From the NCBI RefSeq assembly GCF_023008545.1, contig NZ_CP095397.1:1178001-1242000 (forward strand): a stretch of 64,000 nucleotides of DNA, in the 5' to 3' direction. The stretch is from Natribaculum luteum (GTDB lineage: Archaea; Halobacteriota; Halobacteria; Halobacteriales; Natrialbaceae). A model generated the notes under the pieces. It was given only the letters and a program-made list of their open reading frames with translations, had not been told where the DNA came from and searched no databases. Shown here piece by piece: positions 50,934 through 60,638 of this stretch (its first letter is position 1; each line of letters begins with the position of its first letter). Both the position numbers and the translations under genes were made by a program.

Positions 50934-52056
50934 GGTCCTCACCTCCGTCCGCCGAGGCAGAACCTGCGTCCGCCGTCAACTCGGGTTCGGGATCGATCGG
51001 GACGCTCTCGTCGTAGCCGACGTCGAAGGCATCGTGTTTCACGCAGGCCGCACGATGTGGCTCGTCGCCCGCAAGCGCGACCCGCCTGTTCTCGGGGTGG
51101 ACGCGTCGACAGACCTCCCTGGCGTCCGGACAGCGGGGGTGGAACCGACAGCCCGACGGCGGATTGATCGCCTCGGGCATCACCCCCTCGATCGGCTCGA
51201 GGTCCTCGACGGTCCGGTCGGGACGGGGGATCGAGTCGAGCAAGGCGTCGGTGTAGGGGTGTTTCGTGTCGTAGAACAGCTCGTCCACGGGCGCTTGCTC
51301 GACGATTTCGCCGAGGTACATGACGTTTACCCGATCGCAGATTTCTGCGACGACGCCCAGATCGTGGGTGACCCAGATGAAACTCGTGCCGTACTTCTGC
51401 TGGAGTTCGTCGACGAGGTCGATGATCTGGCCTTCGACGGTGACGTCCAGCGCCGTCGTCGGTTCGTCGGCGATGATGAGGTTGGGTTCGCAGGCCAGCG
51501 CCATCGCGATGAGTACCCGCTGGCGCATGCCGCCGGAGAACTGGTGTGGATACTCGTCGTACCGCTTTTCGGGATCGGGAATGCCGACCTCCCGGAGCAT
51601 GTCGACCGCCTCGAGTCGCGCCTCGTCTTCCGACAGTCCGCGGTTGAGTTCGATGAACTCCCGCAGTTGCCCCCCGACGGTGAAGACCGGGTTGAGCGAC
51701 TCCATCGGATCCTGGAAGATGACGGCGATCTCGTTGCCCCGGATCCGGGTGCGGATCTCCTCGTTCGAGAGCACGTCGTCACGCTCCCGAAGGTCGCCGT
51801 CCGGCCCCTCCTCGAGGCCGAAGATCGTCTCGCCCTTGTAGGTGATCTCGCCGCCGACGATCTCGCCGGGGGACTCGACGAGTCGCAGCAGGCTCATCGA
51901 GGCGACGCTCTTGCCGGCGCCGCTCTCGCCGACGAGCCCGACGATCTCGCCTTCGTAGACCTCGAACGAGATGCCGTCGACAGCGCGTACTGTACCGGTT
52001 TCTGTGAAGAACTGCGTCTTGAGGTTCTCGACGCGAAGGAGTGGTTCGGAGCTCAT
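50926..52056 (-). CDS. dppD: Peptide/nickel ABC transporter ATPase D
   Basis: A 376-residue partner ATPase with Walker A GESGAGKS, signature [15 protein letters not shown], Walker [12 protein letters not shown] and the C-terminal [14 protein letters not shown] motif of the oligopeptide family. DppD and DppF pair to energise import through DppB and DppC. The start codon lies one base after the dppC stop, so translation is coupled. Substrate may be di- or oligopeptides; nickel or sugars are transported by some relatives. Confidence 0.9.
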   Translation of the reverse strand: MSSEPLLRVENLKTQFFTETGTVRAVDGISFEVYEGEIVGLVGESGAGKSVASMSLLRLVESPGEIVGGEITYKGETIFGLEEGPDGDLRERDDVLSNEEIRTRIRGNEIAVIFQDPMESLNPVFTVGGQLREFIELNRGLSEDEARLEAVDMLREVGIPDPEKRYDEYPHQFSGGMRQRVLIAMALACEPNLIIADEPTTALDVTVEGQIIDLVDELQQKYGTSFIWVTHDLGVVAEICDRVNVMYLGEIVEQAPVDELFYDTKHPYTDALLDSIPRPDRTVEDLEPIEGVMPEAINPPSGCRFHPRCPDAREVCRRVHPENRRVALAGDEPHRAACVKHDAFDVGYDESVPIDPEPELTADAGSASADGGEDRE

Positions 52057-52057
52057 G

Positions 52058-53089
52058 TTAGTCGTCGATTCGCGGGTCGAGGGCGTCCTGTAAGCCGTCG
52101 CCGAACAGGTTGAAGCCCATGATGGTGATCATAATCGCCAGCCCCGGCCAGATCGAGAGCCAGACGTTCGAGTGCATGTAGCCGTGTGCGGTGTTGAGCA
52201 TCTGGCCCCAGTCCGGGGTCGGCGGCTGTGCGCCGTAGCCGAGAAACGAGAGTCCAGCGACGATGAGAATCGTCACGCCGATCTGGAGCGTCGCGTACAC
52301 CAGCACCGGCGCGAAGCTGTTCGGCACGACGTGTCGCATGATGATGTCGCGATCTTTCACCCCGGACGCGCGGGCTGCCTCGATGTAATCCATCTCGCGG
52401 ATGCTCAGGACCCGGCTCCGGATGATGCGGGCGAAGACGGGAACGAACGCGATCCCGACGCCGAGGACCGCGTACCAGATGTTCGCACCGCCGACGAAGA
52501 CGGTAAAGACGATGATGAGGATCAGCGGCGGGATCGCGTAGACGATCTCGACGAGCCGCATCAGGGTGTCGTCGACCCTGCCGCCGTAGTAGCCGGCGAC
52601 GGCGCCGACGATCGTGCCGCCGGCGAGGCCGATAGTCGTCGAGACGATGCCGACGAACACCGACACCTGCGTGCCGTAGACGATCCGCGTGAAGTAGTCT
52701 CGACCGGAGGAGTCCGTTCCGAGGGGATGCTCGAGCGTACCGCCCGCTGGCAGCGGGTTCCACGGCTGCTCGGCGAGCGGGAAGTACGGCGGCATGTGCT
52801 GTGTCCCCTCGCCCGGTGGCGGGATGCGAGTGGGGTGATCGAAGATCGGCAACAGCTTTGCGAACGTGTAATCAGAGAACTGGCCGAACGTGAGCCGCGA
52901 GAGGTTGCTGTCGACAGCGGCGTAGATCGCGACGAACAGCACGAACGCCACGACGTACAGTCCCCAGCGGGCCGTCGTGTCCTGCCGGATCCGCGCGACG
53001 GTGTACCGCCAGCCGACGCGGGCTTCGACCTCCTCGTCTTCGCCGGCCGCATCCGTACTGCTCTCGACCTGTGATTCACCGACTGCCAT
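52058..53089 (-). CDS. dppC: Peptide ABC transporter permease C
   Basis: A 343-residue inner-membrane permease with a hydrophilic N-terminus (~40 residues), six helices and the EAA loop AARASGVKDRDIIMRHVVPNSFAPVLV that contacts the ATPases. A long extracytoplasmic loop lies after the first helix (about residues 65-125). It follows dppB with two bases between stop and start. Confidence 0.9.
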   Translation of the reverse strand: MAVGESQVESSTDAAGEDEEVEARVGWRYTVARIRQDTTARWGLYVVAFVLFVAIYAAVDSNLSRLTFGQFSDYTFAKLLPIFDHPTRIPPPGEGTQHMPPYFPLAEQPWNPLPAGGTLEHPLGTDSSGRDYFTRIVYGTQVSVFVGIVSTTIGLAGGTIVGAVAGYYGGRVDDTLMRLVEIVYAIPPLILIIVFTVFVGGANIWYAVLGVGIAFVPVFARIIRSRVLSIREMDYIEAARASGVKDRDIIMRHVVPNSFAPVLVYATLQIGVTILIVAGLSFLGYGAQPPTPDWGQMLNTAHGYMHSNVWLSIWPGLAIMITIMGFNLFGDGLQDALDPRIDD

Positions 53090-53091
53090 TG

Positions 53092-54093
53092 TTATTCACG
53101 CTCTCCGTAGGTGACTCGCGGGTCGACGTACGCGTACGAGATGTCCGTGATGATGACGCCGATCACGAACAGGGTGCCGAGCACTATCGTGACGCCCATC
53201 ACGAGCTGGTAATCGTTCCGCTGGATCGCGTTGACGAACAGCAGGCCCATACCGTTGATGTTGAACACCGTCTCCGTGAGGACTGCACCGCCGAGCGCCG
53301 TCGACAGGTTGAGACCGACGATAGTGATGATCGGTAGCTGGGCGACCTGGAAGGCGTGCTTTCGCAGGATCGTCTGCTCGGGAACACCGTACGCGCGGGC
53401 GAGTTTGACGTACTCGCCTTGCAGCGACTCTATCATCTGGGTCCGCTCGACGCGCATGATCGTCGCCATCTGCAACGTCCCCAGCGCGATCATCGGCAAC
53501 AGCAGGTGTCTGATCGTCTGCTGGAACAACTCGAGACGGCTGTCGATCCCCCGGTAGGCGTCGGGCGGTCGCCACGGGTAGACGAGTCCACTCGAGGGGA
53601 GCCAGCCGAGTTTGACCGCGAAGATCAGGATGAGGACGATCCCGATCCAGAACGACGGGGTGCTAACGCCGACGAGCGCGACGATCCGCGAGACGTGGTC
53701 GGTCGGCGCATTTCGTCGGTTGGCGGCCACGACGCCGAGTGGAACTGCCGTCACCAGCGCGAACGCGTACGCCGACAGGACCAGCAGGAGCGTCGGCCCG
53801 ATCCGGTCCATCATCAGGTCGGAAACCGGTCGCTGGTAGTAGATGCTCTGGCCGAAGTCGCCCTGCAGGAGACTGGTCATGTACGTCACGTACCGTTCGT
53901 GTAATGGTTTGTCGAGCCCGTACCGCTGTTCGATCGCCCTGATCAGTTCCTCGTCGTGTTCCTGTCCCTGGAGCATGAGGCTGACCGGATCGCCTGGCCC
54001 CAGGTTCGCGAGCAGGAACGTGATGATAGAGATCCCGATCAGGACGGGAATCGCCTGCAGGAGCCTGAACAGTGCGTATTTCAGTAGTTTCAT
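53092..54093 (-). CDS. dppB: Peptide ABC transporter permease B
   Basis: A 333-residue permease with six helices, starting MKLLKYALFRLLQAIPVLIGISIITFLLANLGPGDPVSLML as usual for DppB/OppB. The EAA loop is in RAYGVPEQTILRKHAFQVAQLPIITIVG. It is separated from dppA by 104 bases that include a hairpin (54143-54179). Confidence 0.9.
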   Translation of the reverse strand: MKLLKYALFRLLQAIPVLIGISIITFLLANLGPGDPVSLMLQGQEHDEELIRAIEQRYGLDKPLHERYVTYMTSLLQGDFGQSIYYQRPVSDLMMDRIGPTLLLVLSAYAFALVTAVPLGVVAANRRNAPTDHVSRIVALVGVSTPSFWIGIVLILIFAVKLGWLPSSGLVYPWRPPDAYRGIDSRLELFQQTIRHLLLPMIALGTLQMATIMRVERTQMIESLQGEYVKLARAYGVPEQTILRKHAFQVAQLPIITIVGLNLSTALGGAVLTETVFNINGMGLLFVNAIQRNDYQLVMGVTIVLGTLFVIGVIITDISYAYVDPRVTYGERE

Positions 54094-54142
54094 TGATCAG
54101 TCGTTTCGTCGCTATCGTACCGGCGTCGACTGCGTCGTCGGT

Positions 54143-54179
54143 CTGTCGACCGGAAACCGGCCGCTCGCCCCGTCGACAG
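54143..54179 (-). terminator. Intercistronic hairpin between dppA and dppB
   Basis: CTGTCGAC at 54143-54150 pairs with GTCGACAG at 54172-54179, and a short inner CCGG-AAA-CCGG stem lies in the loop. In many binding-protein operons a hairpin at this position makes the binding-protein mRNA more abundant or stable than the downstream genes. No T-run follows, so it is more likely a stabiliser or attenuator than a full stop. Confidence 0.45.
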
Positions 54180-54197
54180 CCGGAAACGCCGCTGCGT

Positions 54198-55823
54198 TCA
54201 CTGCAGCGATACGTTCGTGTAGTCCGCGACGAGCGTCGGGTTTCTCGTCACTTCCGGGTGGGGCTGGAGGCCCTGGACGTAGTCGCGGGAGGCCATCGTG
54301 TTGTCCTGCGTGAACGCCGGCAACACGGGGAGTTGCTCGACGATCTCCCGGATGACGGGTTCGTAGAGATCGTAGCGTTCCTCCTGGTCGGCCGAGTTGC
54401 GCGCCTGGGCGATGTTGTCGTGGAAGTCCGCGCTCCCCTCGTAGTAGTGGCCCTGGTTTACCCCCGCCTGGCTCTCGTGGAAGAGCGGGTAGAGGTAGAA
54501 GTCGGGGTCGGGACCGCCGGTCCAGCCCAGCAGGTACATCTGGTAGTCGTCGGCGCTCCCGCTGGTGTAGGTGTCGACCAGGGTCGCGAAGTCGAGGACC
54601 TGCACGTCCGCGCCGTAGCCGATCTCGTCCAGTCGGGTGGCGAGCCGTTCGGCTAACTGCGCACGGATCCCCTCCGGCGTGATGATCGTCGGCGTAAAGC
54701 CGTCGGGCGCGTGCTCGTCGAGTAACGACTGAGCCTCGTCTGGATCGTACTCCGGCAGCATCCCCTCGTACTCGTCCTGTGGGAACCCCCAGACCTCGTT
54801 GACGACCGGCGGAATCGGACTGTACATCGGCGAGGCCACGTTTCCGGCGTTGGACTCGATGAAGTCCGACATGGAGAACGAGTGAGCGATTGCCCGACGA
54901 ACCTCGGGGTTGGTCGTGGGCCCCTCGTTACAGTTGAACGCCATGTACATGAACGACGGACTCTCGGCCGAGTGGAGATTGACGCCTCCCTCGTTCTCGA
55001 GGACGTCCCAGTCGTCGTTGGGAATGCCCGCAATGACGTCGGTGTTCTCCGCCCGGATGTCGGAGATACGGCCCGCGTCGTCGTCGTGGGCCACGAACCG
55101 GACCTGCTCGAGGTTCGGCTCGAGGTCGTCCCAGTAGTCGTCGTTGCGCGCGAGGTCGACGTACTCGTTCTCCTGGAGTTCGGCGAACTCGAACGGGCCG
55201 GAGCCGACCGGGCTGGTGTTGAACGCCTCGCGATCCTCGGTGCGGACGCTCTCGGGAACGACCGTCACCCCCATCGTCGCGAGCTCGAACGGGCCGTACG
55301 GGTCCTCTCCAAGGTCGACCTGCAGCTGGTAGTCGTCGATGACCTCGGTGCTCTCGATCATGTCGTACGTGGACGCGTTCTCCGTCTCCTCTTCGACGGG
55401 CGCGGTAAACGAGTGGGCGACGTCGCCGGCGGTCACCTCGTCCCCGTTGTGGAACGTCGCACCCTCGACGATCTCGAAGATGAATCGCGTGCCGTCGCGT
55501 TCGACGGTCGGTTCGCCCGTCGCGAGCTTCGGCTGGAGCTCGAGGTTCTCGCCGTACTCGTAGAGGCCGTCGAAGACCTGCTGGATCACCTGAAAGCTGT
55601 AGGCGTCGTTCGAGATGACGGGGTCGAAGTTCTCTTCGCGCGATTGTTCCTGCGTGAAGTGGAGGCGGTTGCCACCGCCACCACCGCCGCCACCGCCGCC
55701 TTCGTTGTCGTCGTTGTCGTCGTTTCCGTCGCCACCGATGCACCCTGCGATCACTGCTGCGGAGACGGCAGCACCCGAACCGAGCAGTTGCCGCCGCGTT
55801 ACAGTGGTCTGGTCTAGCACCAT
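54198..55823 (-). CDS. dppA: Peptide ABC transporter substrate-binding lipoprotein
   Basis: A 541-residue family 5 solute-binding protein. The N-terminus MVLDQTTVTRRQLLGSGAAV followed by SAAVIAGC has a Tat motif (TRRQLL) and a lipobox with Cys as lipid anchor. An Asp/Gly-rich linker with a run of ten or more glycines follows. The mature part has the typical SFTAPVEEETENASTYDMIES and SPVGSGPFEFAELQENEYVDLARNDDYWDDLEP segments. The ATG at 55823 is chosen; a CATATTTTAC box near 55868-55877 gives a leader of about 25 bases. First gene of dppABCDF. Confidence 0.92.
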   Translation of the reverse strand: MVLDQTTVTRRQLLGSGAAVSAAVIAGCIGGDGNDDNDDNEGGGGGGGGGGNRLHFTQEQSREENFDPVISNDAYSFQVIQQVFDGLYEYGENLELQPKLATGEPTVERDGTRFIFEIVEGATFHNGDEVTAGDVAHSFTAPVEEETENASTYDMIESTEVIDDYQLQVDLGEDPYGPFELATMGVTVVPESVRTEDREAFNTSPVGSGPFEFAELQENEYVDLARNDDYWDDLEPNLEQVRFVAHDDDAGRISDIRAENTDVIAGIPNDDWDVLENEGGVNLHSAESPSFMYMAFNCNEGPTTNPEVRRAIAHSFSMSDFIESNAGNVASPMYSPIPPVVNEVWGFPQDEYEGMLPEYDPDEAQSLLDEHAPDGFTPTIITPEGIRAQLAERLATRLDEIGYGADVQVLDFATLVDTYTSGSADDYQMYLLGWTGGPDPDFYLYPLFHESQAGVNQGHYYEGSADFHDNIAQARNSADQEERYDLYEPVIREIVEQLPVLPAFTQDNTMASRDYVQGLQPHPEVTRNPTLVADYTNVSLQ

Positions 55824-56186
55824 CTTGGCAGATGTTATCACCACACCTATTTTGGTATCAACAGGGTAAAATATGCAAATCGGCTTTTACTCTCGAGAAT
55901 AGTCGAAATACCTGATCCACCTGTCCCCACATCTGTCTGCTGAGGAACGTTCCTGCACACTGAGTCTACCCGCGTGTGGCGTCAACCCGGCGTTCGTCAG
56001 ACGACACGCCCAGATCGGCCTCACACGGACCGGAAACCCCACACCCCACCCCAGTCGACGGAACGCCACCGTCGACGGTCGTGACCGGCCGCCCCGAGCA
56101 GCGTCGACGCCACTACTGCCGGGGCGGACGACTGGATCCGCTCGCGACCCGTGGTATTTTTCTCCCAGCCGATACAGAACACGTGT
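55824..56186. other. Divergent promoter region, otherwise empty
   Basis: This gap holds the dppA promoter (minus strand, near 55868-55877) and a TATA-like GTATTTTTC near 56153-56161 for the plus-strand PPC gene. Between 55890 and 56150 I see no gene or structured repeat. Confidence 0.45.
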
Positions 56187-56606
56187 ATGAACTATCGCGC
56201 CGTCGAGACGACACGTGAGTACGTCGCCCGCCTCGAGACCGGAGCCGACTGGCGGGCAGAGATCGAGTCGCTCGCGGACGAGGTCGAGGCCGACGCCGCC
56301 TGGTTTACGGCGCTCGGCGCGGTCCAGGACGCCGAACTCTGGTTCTACGACCAGGACGACCTCGAGTACCGCCCGATCGAGTTCGACGAACCGCTCGAGG
56401 TCGCAAGTTGCGTTGGTAACGTCTCGTTGTTAGACGGCGAGCGCTTCGCACACACCCACGTCGTCCTCTCGGGACCCGACGGCGGCGCCGTCGCCGGCCA
56501 CCTGAACGAGGCGACCGTCTTCGCCGGCGAGGTACACATGCGCGTCTTCGAGGAGCCGCTCGAGCGCGCCCACGACGAGACGACCGACCTCGACCTCTGG
56601 CTCTGA
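56187..56606 (+). CDS. PPC-domain (DUF296) protein
   Basis: A 139-residue stand-alone PPC/DUF296 domain (MNYRAVETTREYVARLETGA, then ALGAVQDAELWFYDQDDLEYRPIEFDEPLEVASCVGNVSLLDGERFAHTHVVLSGPDGGAVAGHL). In plants and some bacteria this trimeric fold is linked to AT-hook DNA-binding proteins; in archaea its role is unknown. No AT-hook is present here. The ATG at 56187 lies about 28 bases after the TATA box. The polC start codon follows the stop by one base, so the two form an operon. Confidence 0.88.
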   Translation: MNYRAVETTREYVARLETGADWRAEIESLADEVEADAAWFTALGAVQDAELWFYDQDDLEYRPIEFDEPLEVASCVGNVSLLDGERFAHTHVVLSGPDGGAVAGHLNEATVFAGEVHMRVFEEPLERAHDETTDLDLWL

Positions 56607-56607
56607 G

Positions 56608-59600
56608 ATGCGCCAGGAGGACGAGCAGTACTTCGATAGACTCGAAGAGCAACTCGAGGCGGCGTTCGACGTCGCCGAGACGGCGAAAGAACGCGGCGAC
56701 GACCCCGAACCCGAGGTCGAGATTCCGGTCGCCCAGGACATGGCCGACCGCGTCGAGAACATCCTCGGTATCGACGGCGTCGCCGAGCGGGTTCGCGAAC
56801 TCGAGGGGCAGATGTCCCGCGAGGAGGCCGCCCTCGAACTCGCGAAGGACTTCGCGGAAGGGAACGTCGGCGACTACGAGACGAAAGCCGGGAAGGTCGA
56901 GGGCGCAGTCCGGACCGCCGTCGCCTTGCTTACCGAGGGCGTCGTCGCCGCGCCCATCGAGGGAATCGACAAGATCGAGATCCTGGAAAACGACGACGGC
57001 ACGGAGTTCGTCAACGTCTACTACGCCGGGCCGATCCGCTCTGCGGGCGGGACCGCACAGGCGCTGTCGGTGCTCGTCGCCGACTACACACGGGCACTCG
57101 TCGGCTTAGAGCAGTACGACGCCCGCGACGAGGAAACCGAACGCTACGCCGAGGAGGTCGCCCTCTACGACAAGGAGACGGGGCTGCAGTACTCTCCGAA
57201 AGACGAGGAGACGAAGTTCATCGCCAGACACCTCCCGATCATGCTCGATGGGGAGGCGACGGGCGACGAAGAAGTGTCGGGCTACCGCGACCTGGAACGG
57301 GTCGACACTAACTCCGCCCGCGGCGGGATGTGTCTCGTCATGGCCGAGGGGATCGCCCTGAAAGCGCCGAAGATCCAGCGGTATACCTCCCAGCTCGAGG
57401 AGGTCGACTGGCCGTGGCTCCAGGATTTGATCGACGGCACCTACTACGAAAGCGAGGACGAAGCGAGCGAAGACGACGGAGAGGAAGCCGACGAAGACGA
57501 GGACGAGGACGACAGCGGCGGGGACGACGACGAGGTCGACGACGGGGAAACCGAGGACGACGACGAGCCACAGGGACCGACGCGCGTCGACGAGTCGACG
57601 AAGTTCCTCCGGGACCTGATCGCCGGCCGCCCCGTCTTCTCTCACCCCTGTGCCGAGGGCGGCTTTCGTCTGCGCTACGGCCGTGCACGAAACCACGGCT
57701 TCGCGACCGCCGGCGTCCACCCCGCGACGATGCACCTCGTCGACGACTTCCTCGCGACCGGGACGCAGATCAAAACCGAACGGCCGGGGAAGGCGGCGGG
57801 CGTCGTCCCCGTCGACACTATCGAAGGCCCGACCGTCAAACTCGCCAACGGTGACGTCCGCCGGATCGACGACCCCGACGAGGCACTCGAGGTCCGAAAC
57901 GGCGTCGAGGCGATCCTCGATCTGGGCGAGTACCTCGTCAACTACGGCGAGTTCGTCGAGAACAACCACCCGCTCGCGCCCGCCTCCTACGTCCCCGAGT
58001 GGTGGATCCAGGACCTCGAGGCTGCCGGCGCTGACGCCCAGGCACTCGAGGACGACCCCCGGGTCGACGTCGAACAGCCGACCGTCGAGCGCGCACTCGA
58101 GTGGGCCGAACGCTACGACGCCCCGCTGCACCCCGAGTACACCTCCCTCTGGCACGACCTCTCCGTCGAGGCGTTCTGCGACCTCGCCGAGGCGGTCTCG
58201 AACGGCCGGATCGAAGACGACACGCTGGTTCTCGAGTTCCGCGAGGAGACCCGCGAGGCCCTGGAGACGATCGTCCTCGAGCATCGCCAGCGCGAGAGCG
58301 AGGGTCGGATCGAGGTCGACGACTGGCAGCCGTTCGTCCGAACGCTGGGACTGACGACCGACCTCGAGCGCACCTGGCGCGACGAGGACCTCTCCGAGCG
58401 CGCCCGAACGTGGGCCGACGGCGAGAACGCGATCGAGGCGGTCAACGAGGTCGCACCCTTCGCGGTCCGCGAACGGGCACCGACGCGGATCGGCAACCGG
58501 ATGGGCCGCCCCGAGAAGTCAGAGCGCCGGGACCTCAGCCCACCCGTCCACACCCTGTTCCCGATCGGCGAGGCCGGCGGCGCACAGCGCGACGTCGCCA
58601 AGGCGGGCAAACACGCCGAGACGATGTCCGACACGCCGGGCGTCGTCGAACTCGAGGTCGGTCGCCAGTACTGTGGGGCCTGTGACACAGAGACGTTCAA
58701 AAACCGGTGTCCGGACTGTGGCTCGCGGACCGAACCCGACTACCGCTGTCCGAGTTGTGACGCGAAAGTCGAACCAGACGAGGCCGGCCGCGTCGAGTGC
58801 GACCGCTGTGAGGTCGAGGCGACCTGCGTCGAACACCAGGAGGTCGACCTCAACGCCGAGTATCGCGACGCGCTCGAGTCGGTCGGCGAGCGCGAGAACG
58901 CCTTCGAGATCCTGAAAGGCGTCAAGGGGCTCACCTCGACGAACAAGATTCCCGAACCGATGGAGAAGGGGATCCTGCGGGCGAAACACGACGTCTCGAC
59001 GTTCAAGGACGGTACCGTCCGCTACGATATGACGGACCTGCCCGTCACGGCGGTTCGCGCGTCGGAACTCGACGTCACCGTCGGCCAGCTCCAGGCGCTT
59101 GGCTACGAGGAGGACGTCCACGGCGAACCGCTGACCCACGAGGACCAGCTGGTCGAACTCAAAGTCCAGGATATCGTCCTCTCCGACGGCGCGGCCGAAC
59201 ACATGCTCAAGACGGCCGACTTCATCGACGACCTCCTCGAGAACTACTACGGGCTCGAGCCGTTCTACGAACTCGAGGATCGGGAGGACCTCGTGGGCGA
59301 GTTGGTGTTCGGGATGGCACCCCACACGTCGGCGGCAACTGTCGGGAGAGTGATTGGTTTCACGAGCGCAGCGGTCGGATACGCTCATCCGTTCTTTCAC
59401 GCCGCCAAACGTCGCAATTGCGACGGTGACGAAGATTGCGTGATGCTGCTTATGGACGGTCTGTTGAACTTTAGTATCAGTTTCTTGCCAAATAAGCGGG
59501 GCGGGCGCATGGACGCGCCCTTGGTCATGTCCTCCCGCATCGATCCCGCCGAGATCGACGACGAGGCCCACAACATGGACGTCGTCTCGCAGTATCCGCG

Positions 59601-60165
59601 GGAGTTCTACGAGGCCAGCCTCGAGATGGCCGACCCCGGCGAGGTCGACGTCGAGATCGCAGAGGACACGCTGGGGACCGACGAGGAGTACACCGGCTTC
59701 GAACACACCCACGACACGTCGAACATCGCGCTCGGGCCCGATCTGTCGGCGTACAAGACGCTCGGGTCGATGATGGACAAGATGGACGCCCAGCTCGAGC
59801 TCTCACGGAAGCTGCGGGCGGTCGACGAGACGGACGTCGCCGAGCGGGTCATCGAGTATCACTTCCTGCCGGACCTGATCGGCAACCTGCGGGCGTTCTC
59901 ACGGCAGGAGACGCGGTGTCTCGACTGCGGCGAGAAGTTCCGGCGGATGCCCCTGACCGAGGTCTGCCGAGAGTGTGGCGGGCGCGTCAACCTCACCGTC
60001 CACCAGGGCTCGGTCAACAAGTACATGCAGACGGCGATCGAGGTCGCCGAGGAGTACGGCTGCCGGGACTACACGAAACAGCGCCTCGAGGTACTCGAGC
60101 GCTCGCTCGAGAGTATCTTCGAAAACGACAAAAACAAACAATCAGGTATCGAGGATTTCATGTGA
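56608..60165 (+). CDS. polC: DNA polymerase D large subunit (DP2), intein-free
   Basis: The catalytic subunit of the archaeal replicative polymerase PolD, which works with the small exonuclease subunit DP1 and PCNA. The 1185-residue protein contains a haloarchaeal acidic insert at about residues 285-330 (long Glu/Asp runs), zinc-binding cysteines near residues 690-735 (CGACDTETFKNRCPDCGS...CPSCDAKVEPDEAGRVECDRC) and C-terminal CLDCGEKFRRMPLTEVCRECGG. The catalytic metal-binding motif NCDGDEDC is at residues 937-944. No intein interrupts it. Codons from about 59290 to 59531 around this motif are unlike the rest of the gene (ATT, GGT, AGT, TTG, CTT, AAT). Co-transcribed with the PPC gene. Confidence 0.96.
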   Translation: MRQEDEQYFDRLEEQLEAAFDVAETAKERGDDPEPEVEIPVAQDMADRVENILGIDGVAERVRELEGQMSREEAALELAKDFAEGNVGDYETKAGKVEGAVRTAVALLTEGVVAAPIEGIDKIEILENDDGTEFVNVYYAGPIRSAGGTAQALSVLVADYTRALVGLEQYDARDEETERYAEEVALYDKETGLQYSPKDEETKFIARHLPIMLDGEATGDEEVSGYRDLERVDTNSARGGMCLVMAEGIALKAPKIQRYTSQLEEVDWPWLQDLIDGTYYESEDEASEDDGEEADEDEDEDDSGGDDDEVDDGETEDDDEPQGPTRVDESTKFLRDLIAGRPVFSHPCAEGGFRLRYGRARNHGFATAGVHPATMHLVDDFLATGTQIKTERPGKAAGVVPVDTIEGPTVKLANGDVRRIDDPDEALEVRNGVEAILDLGEYLVNYGEFVENNHPLAPASYVPEWWIQDLEAAGADAQALEDDPRVDVEQPTVERALEWAERYDAPLHPEYTSLWHDLSVEAFCDLAEAVSNGRIEDDTLVLEFREETREALETIVLEHRQRESEGRIEVDDWQPFVRTLGLTTDLERTWRDEDLSERARTWADGENAIEAVNEVAPFAVRERAPTRIGNRMGRPEKSERRDLSPPVHTLFPIGEAGGAQRDVAKAGKHAETMSDTPGVVELEVGRQYCGACDTETFKNRCPDCGSRTEPDYRCPSCDAKVEPDEAGRVECDRCEVEATCVEHQEVDLNAEYRDALESVGERENAFEILKGVKGLTSTNKIPEPMEKGILRAKHDVSTFKDGTVRYDMTDLPVTAVRASELDVTVGQLQALGYEEDVHGEPLTHEDQLVELKVQDIVLSDGAAEHMLKTADFIDDLLENYYGLEPFYELEDREDLVGELVFGMAPHTSAATVGRVIGFTSAAVGYAHPFFHAAKRRNCDGDEDCVMLLMDGLLNFSISFLPNKRGGRMDAPLVMSSRIDPAEIDDEAHNMDVVSQYPREFYEASLEMADPGEVDVEIAEDTLGTDEEYTGFEHTHDTSNIALGPDLSAYKTLGSMMDKMDAQLELSRKLRAVDETDVAERVIEYHFLPDLIGNLRAFSRQETRCLDCGEKFRRMPLTEVCRECGGRVNLTVHQGSVNKYMQTAIEVAEEYGCRDYTKQRLEVLERSLESIFENDKNKQSGIEDFM

Positions 60166-60237
60166 GACGACCGGTCTGGGAACCGGGCGTCGAATGCGCG
60201 GTGGGGCTTTATTGACGACGGCGATGTCACCGCGCCT

Positions 60238-60576
60238 ATGGGAGGAACAGGCGAGACGCCAGCAAGAGAAGACGATGAAGAGGCCGTCGAGCAGGTCCAC
60301 GAGGTCGAATTCGGCGAGACCGTCTACAGCGAGGACGGCGACGCGCTCGGCCGCGTTCGAGGGTTCGACAAGGGCGGATTCTTCGTGACTACTCGAGAGG
60401 GCGTCGAGGCGCTCTCGGTCGAACACGCCAGGTCGGGCCACGAGTTCGGCGAGGCCGAACTGATGTGGCGCTGCATCGAGTGTGGCGAGATGGGTGAGAT
60501 TCAGGACGGACTCCCCGAGGAGTGTCCGAACTGTGGCACCGAGAAGGAGAACCTGATGTACTGGACCGAAGACTGA
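60238..60576 (+). CDS. Rubredoxin-like zinc-ribbon protein
   Basis: A 112-residue haloarchaeal protein. Residues 20-70 form a small beta domain with a Gly-rich turn (ETVYSEDGDALGRVRGFDKGGFFVTTREGVEALSVEH). The C-terminus is a rubredoxin-type C-x2-C pair set, WRCIECGEMGEIQDGLPEECPNCGTEKENLMYW. The leading ~18 residues are disordered and acidic. CTTTATTG near 60208-60215 lies about 27 bases upstream of the ATG, a leaderless start. Role unknown. Confidence 0.8.
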   Translation: MGGTGETPAREDDEEAVEQVHEVEFGETVYSEDGDALGRVRGFDKGGFFVTTREGVEALSVEHARSGHEFGEAELMWRCIECGEMGEIQDGLPEECPNCGTEKENLMYWTED

Positions 60577-60638
60577 CCGTCCCGGCCGCTCGAGGTCGAG
60601 ACGAACTCGTTATGTAGCCGCCTCTCAGAGCCTCCGGC

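Noticed and set aside
56608-60165. Intein in polC
   Set aside because: The NCDGDEDC motif is continuous and the length (1185 aa) fits an intein-free protein; only an odd codon block remains.
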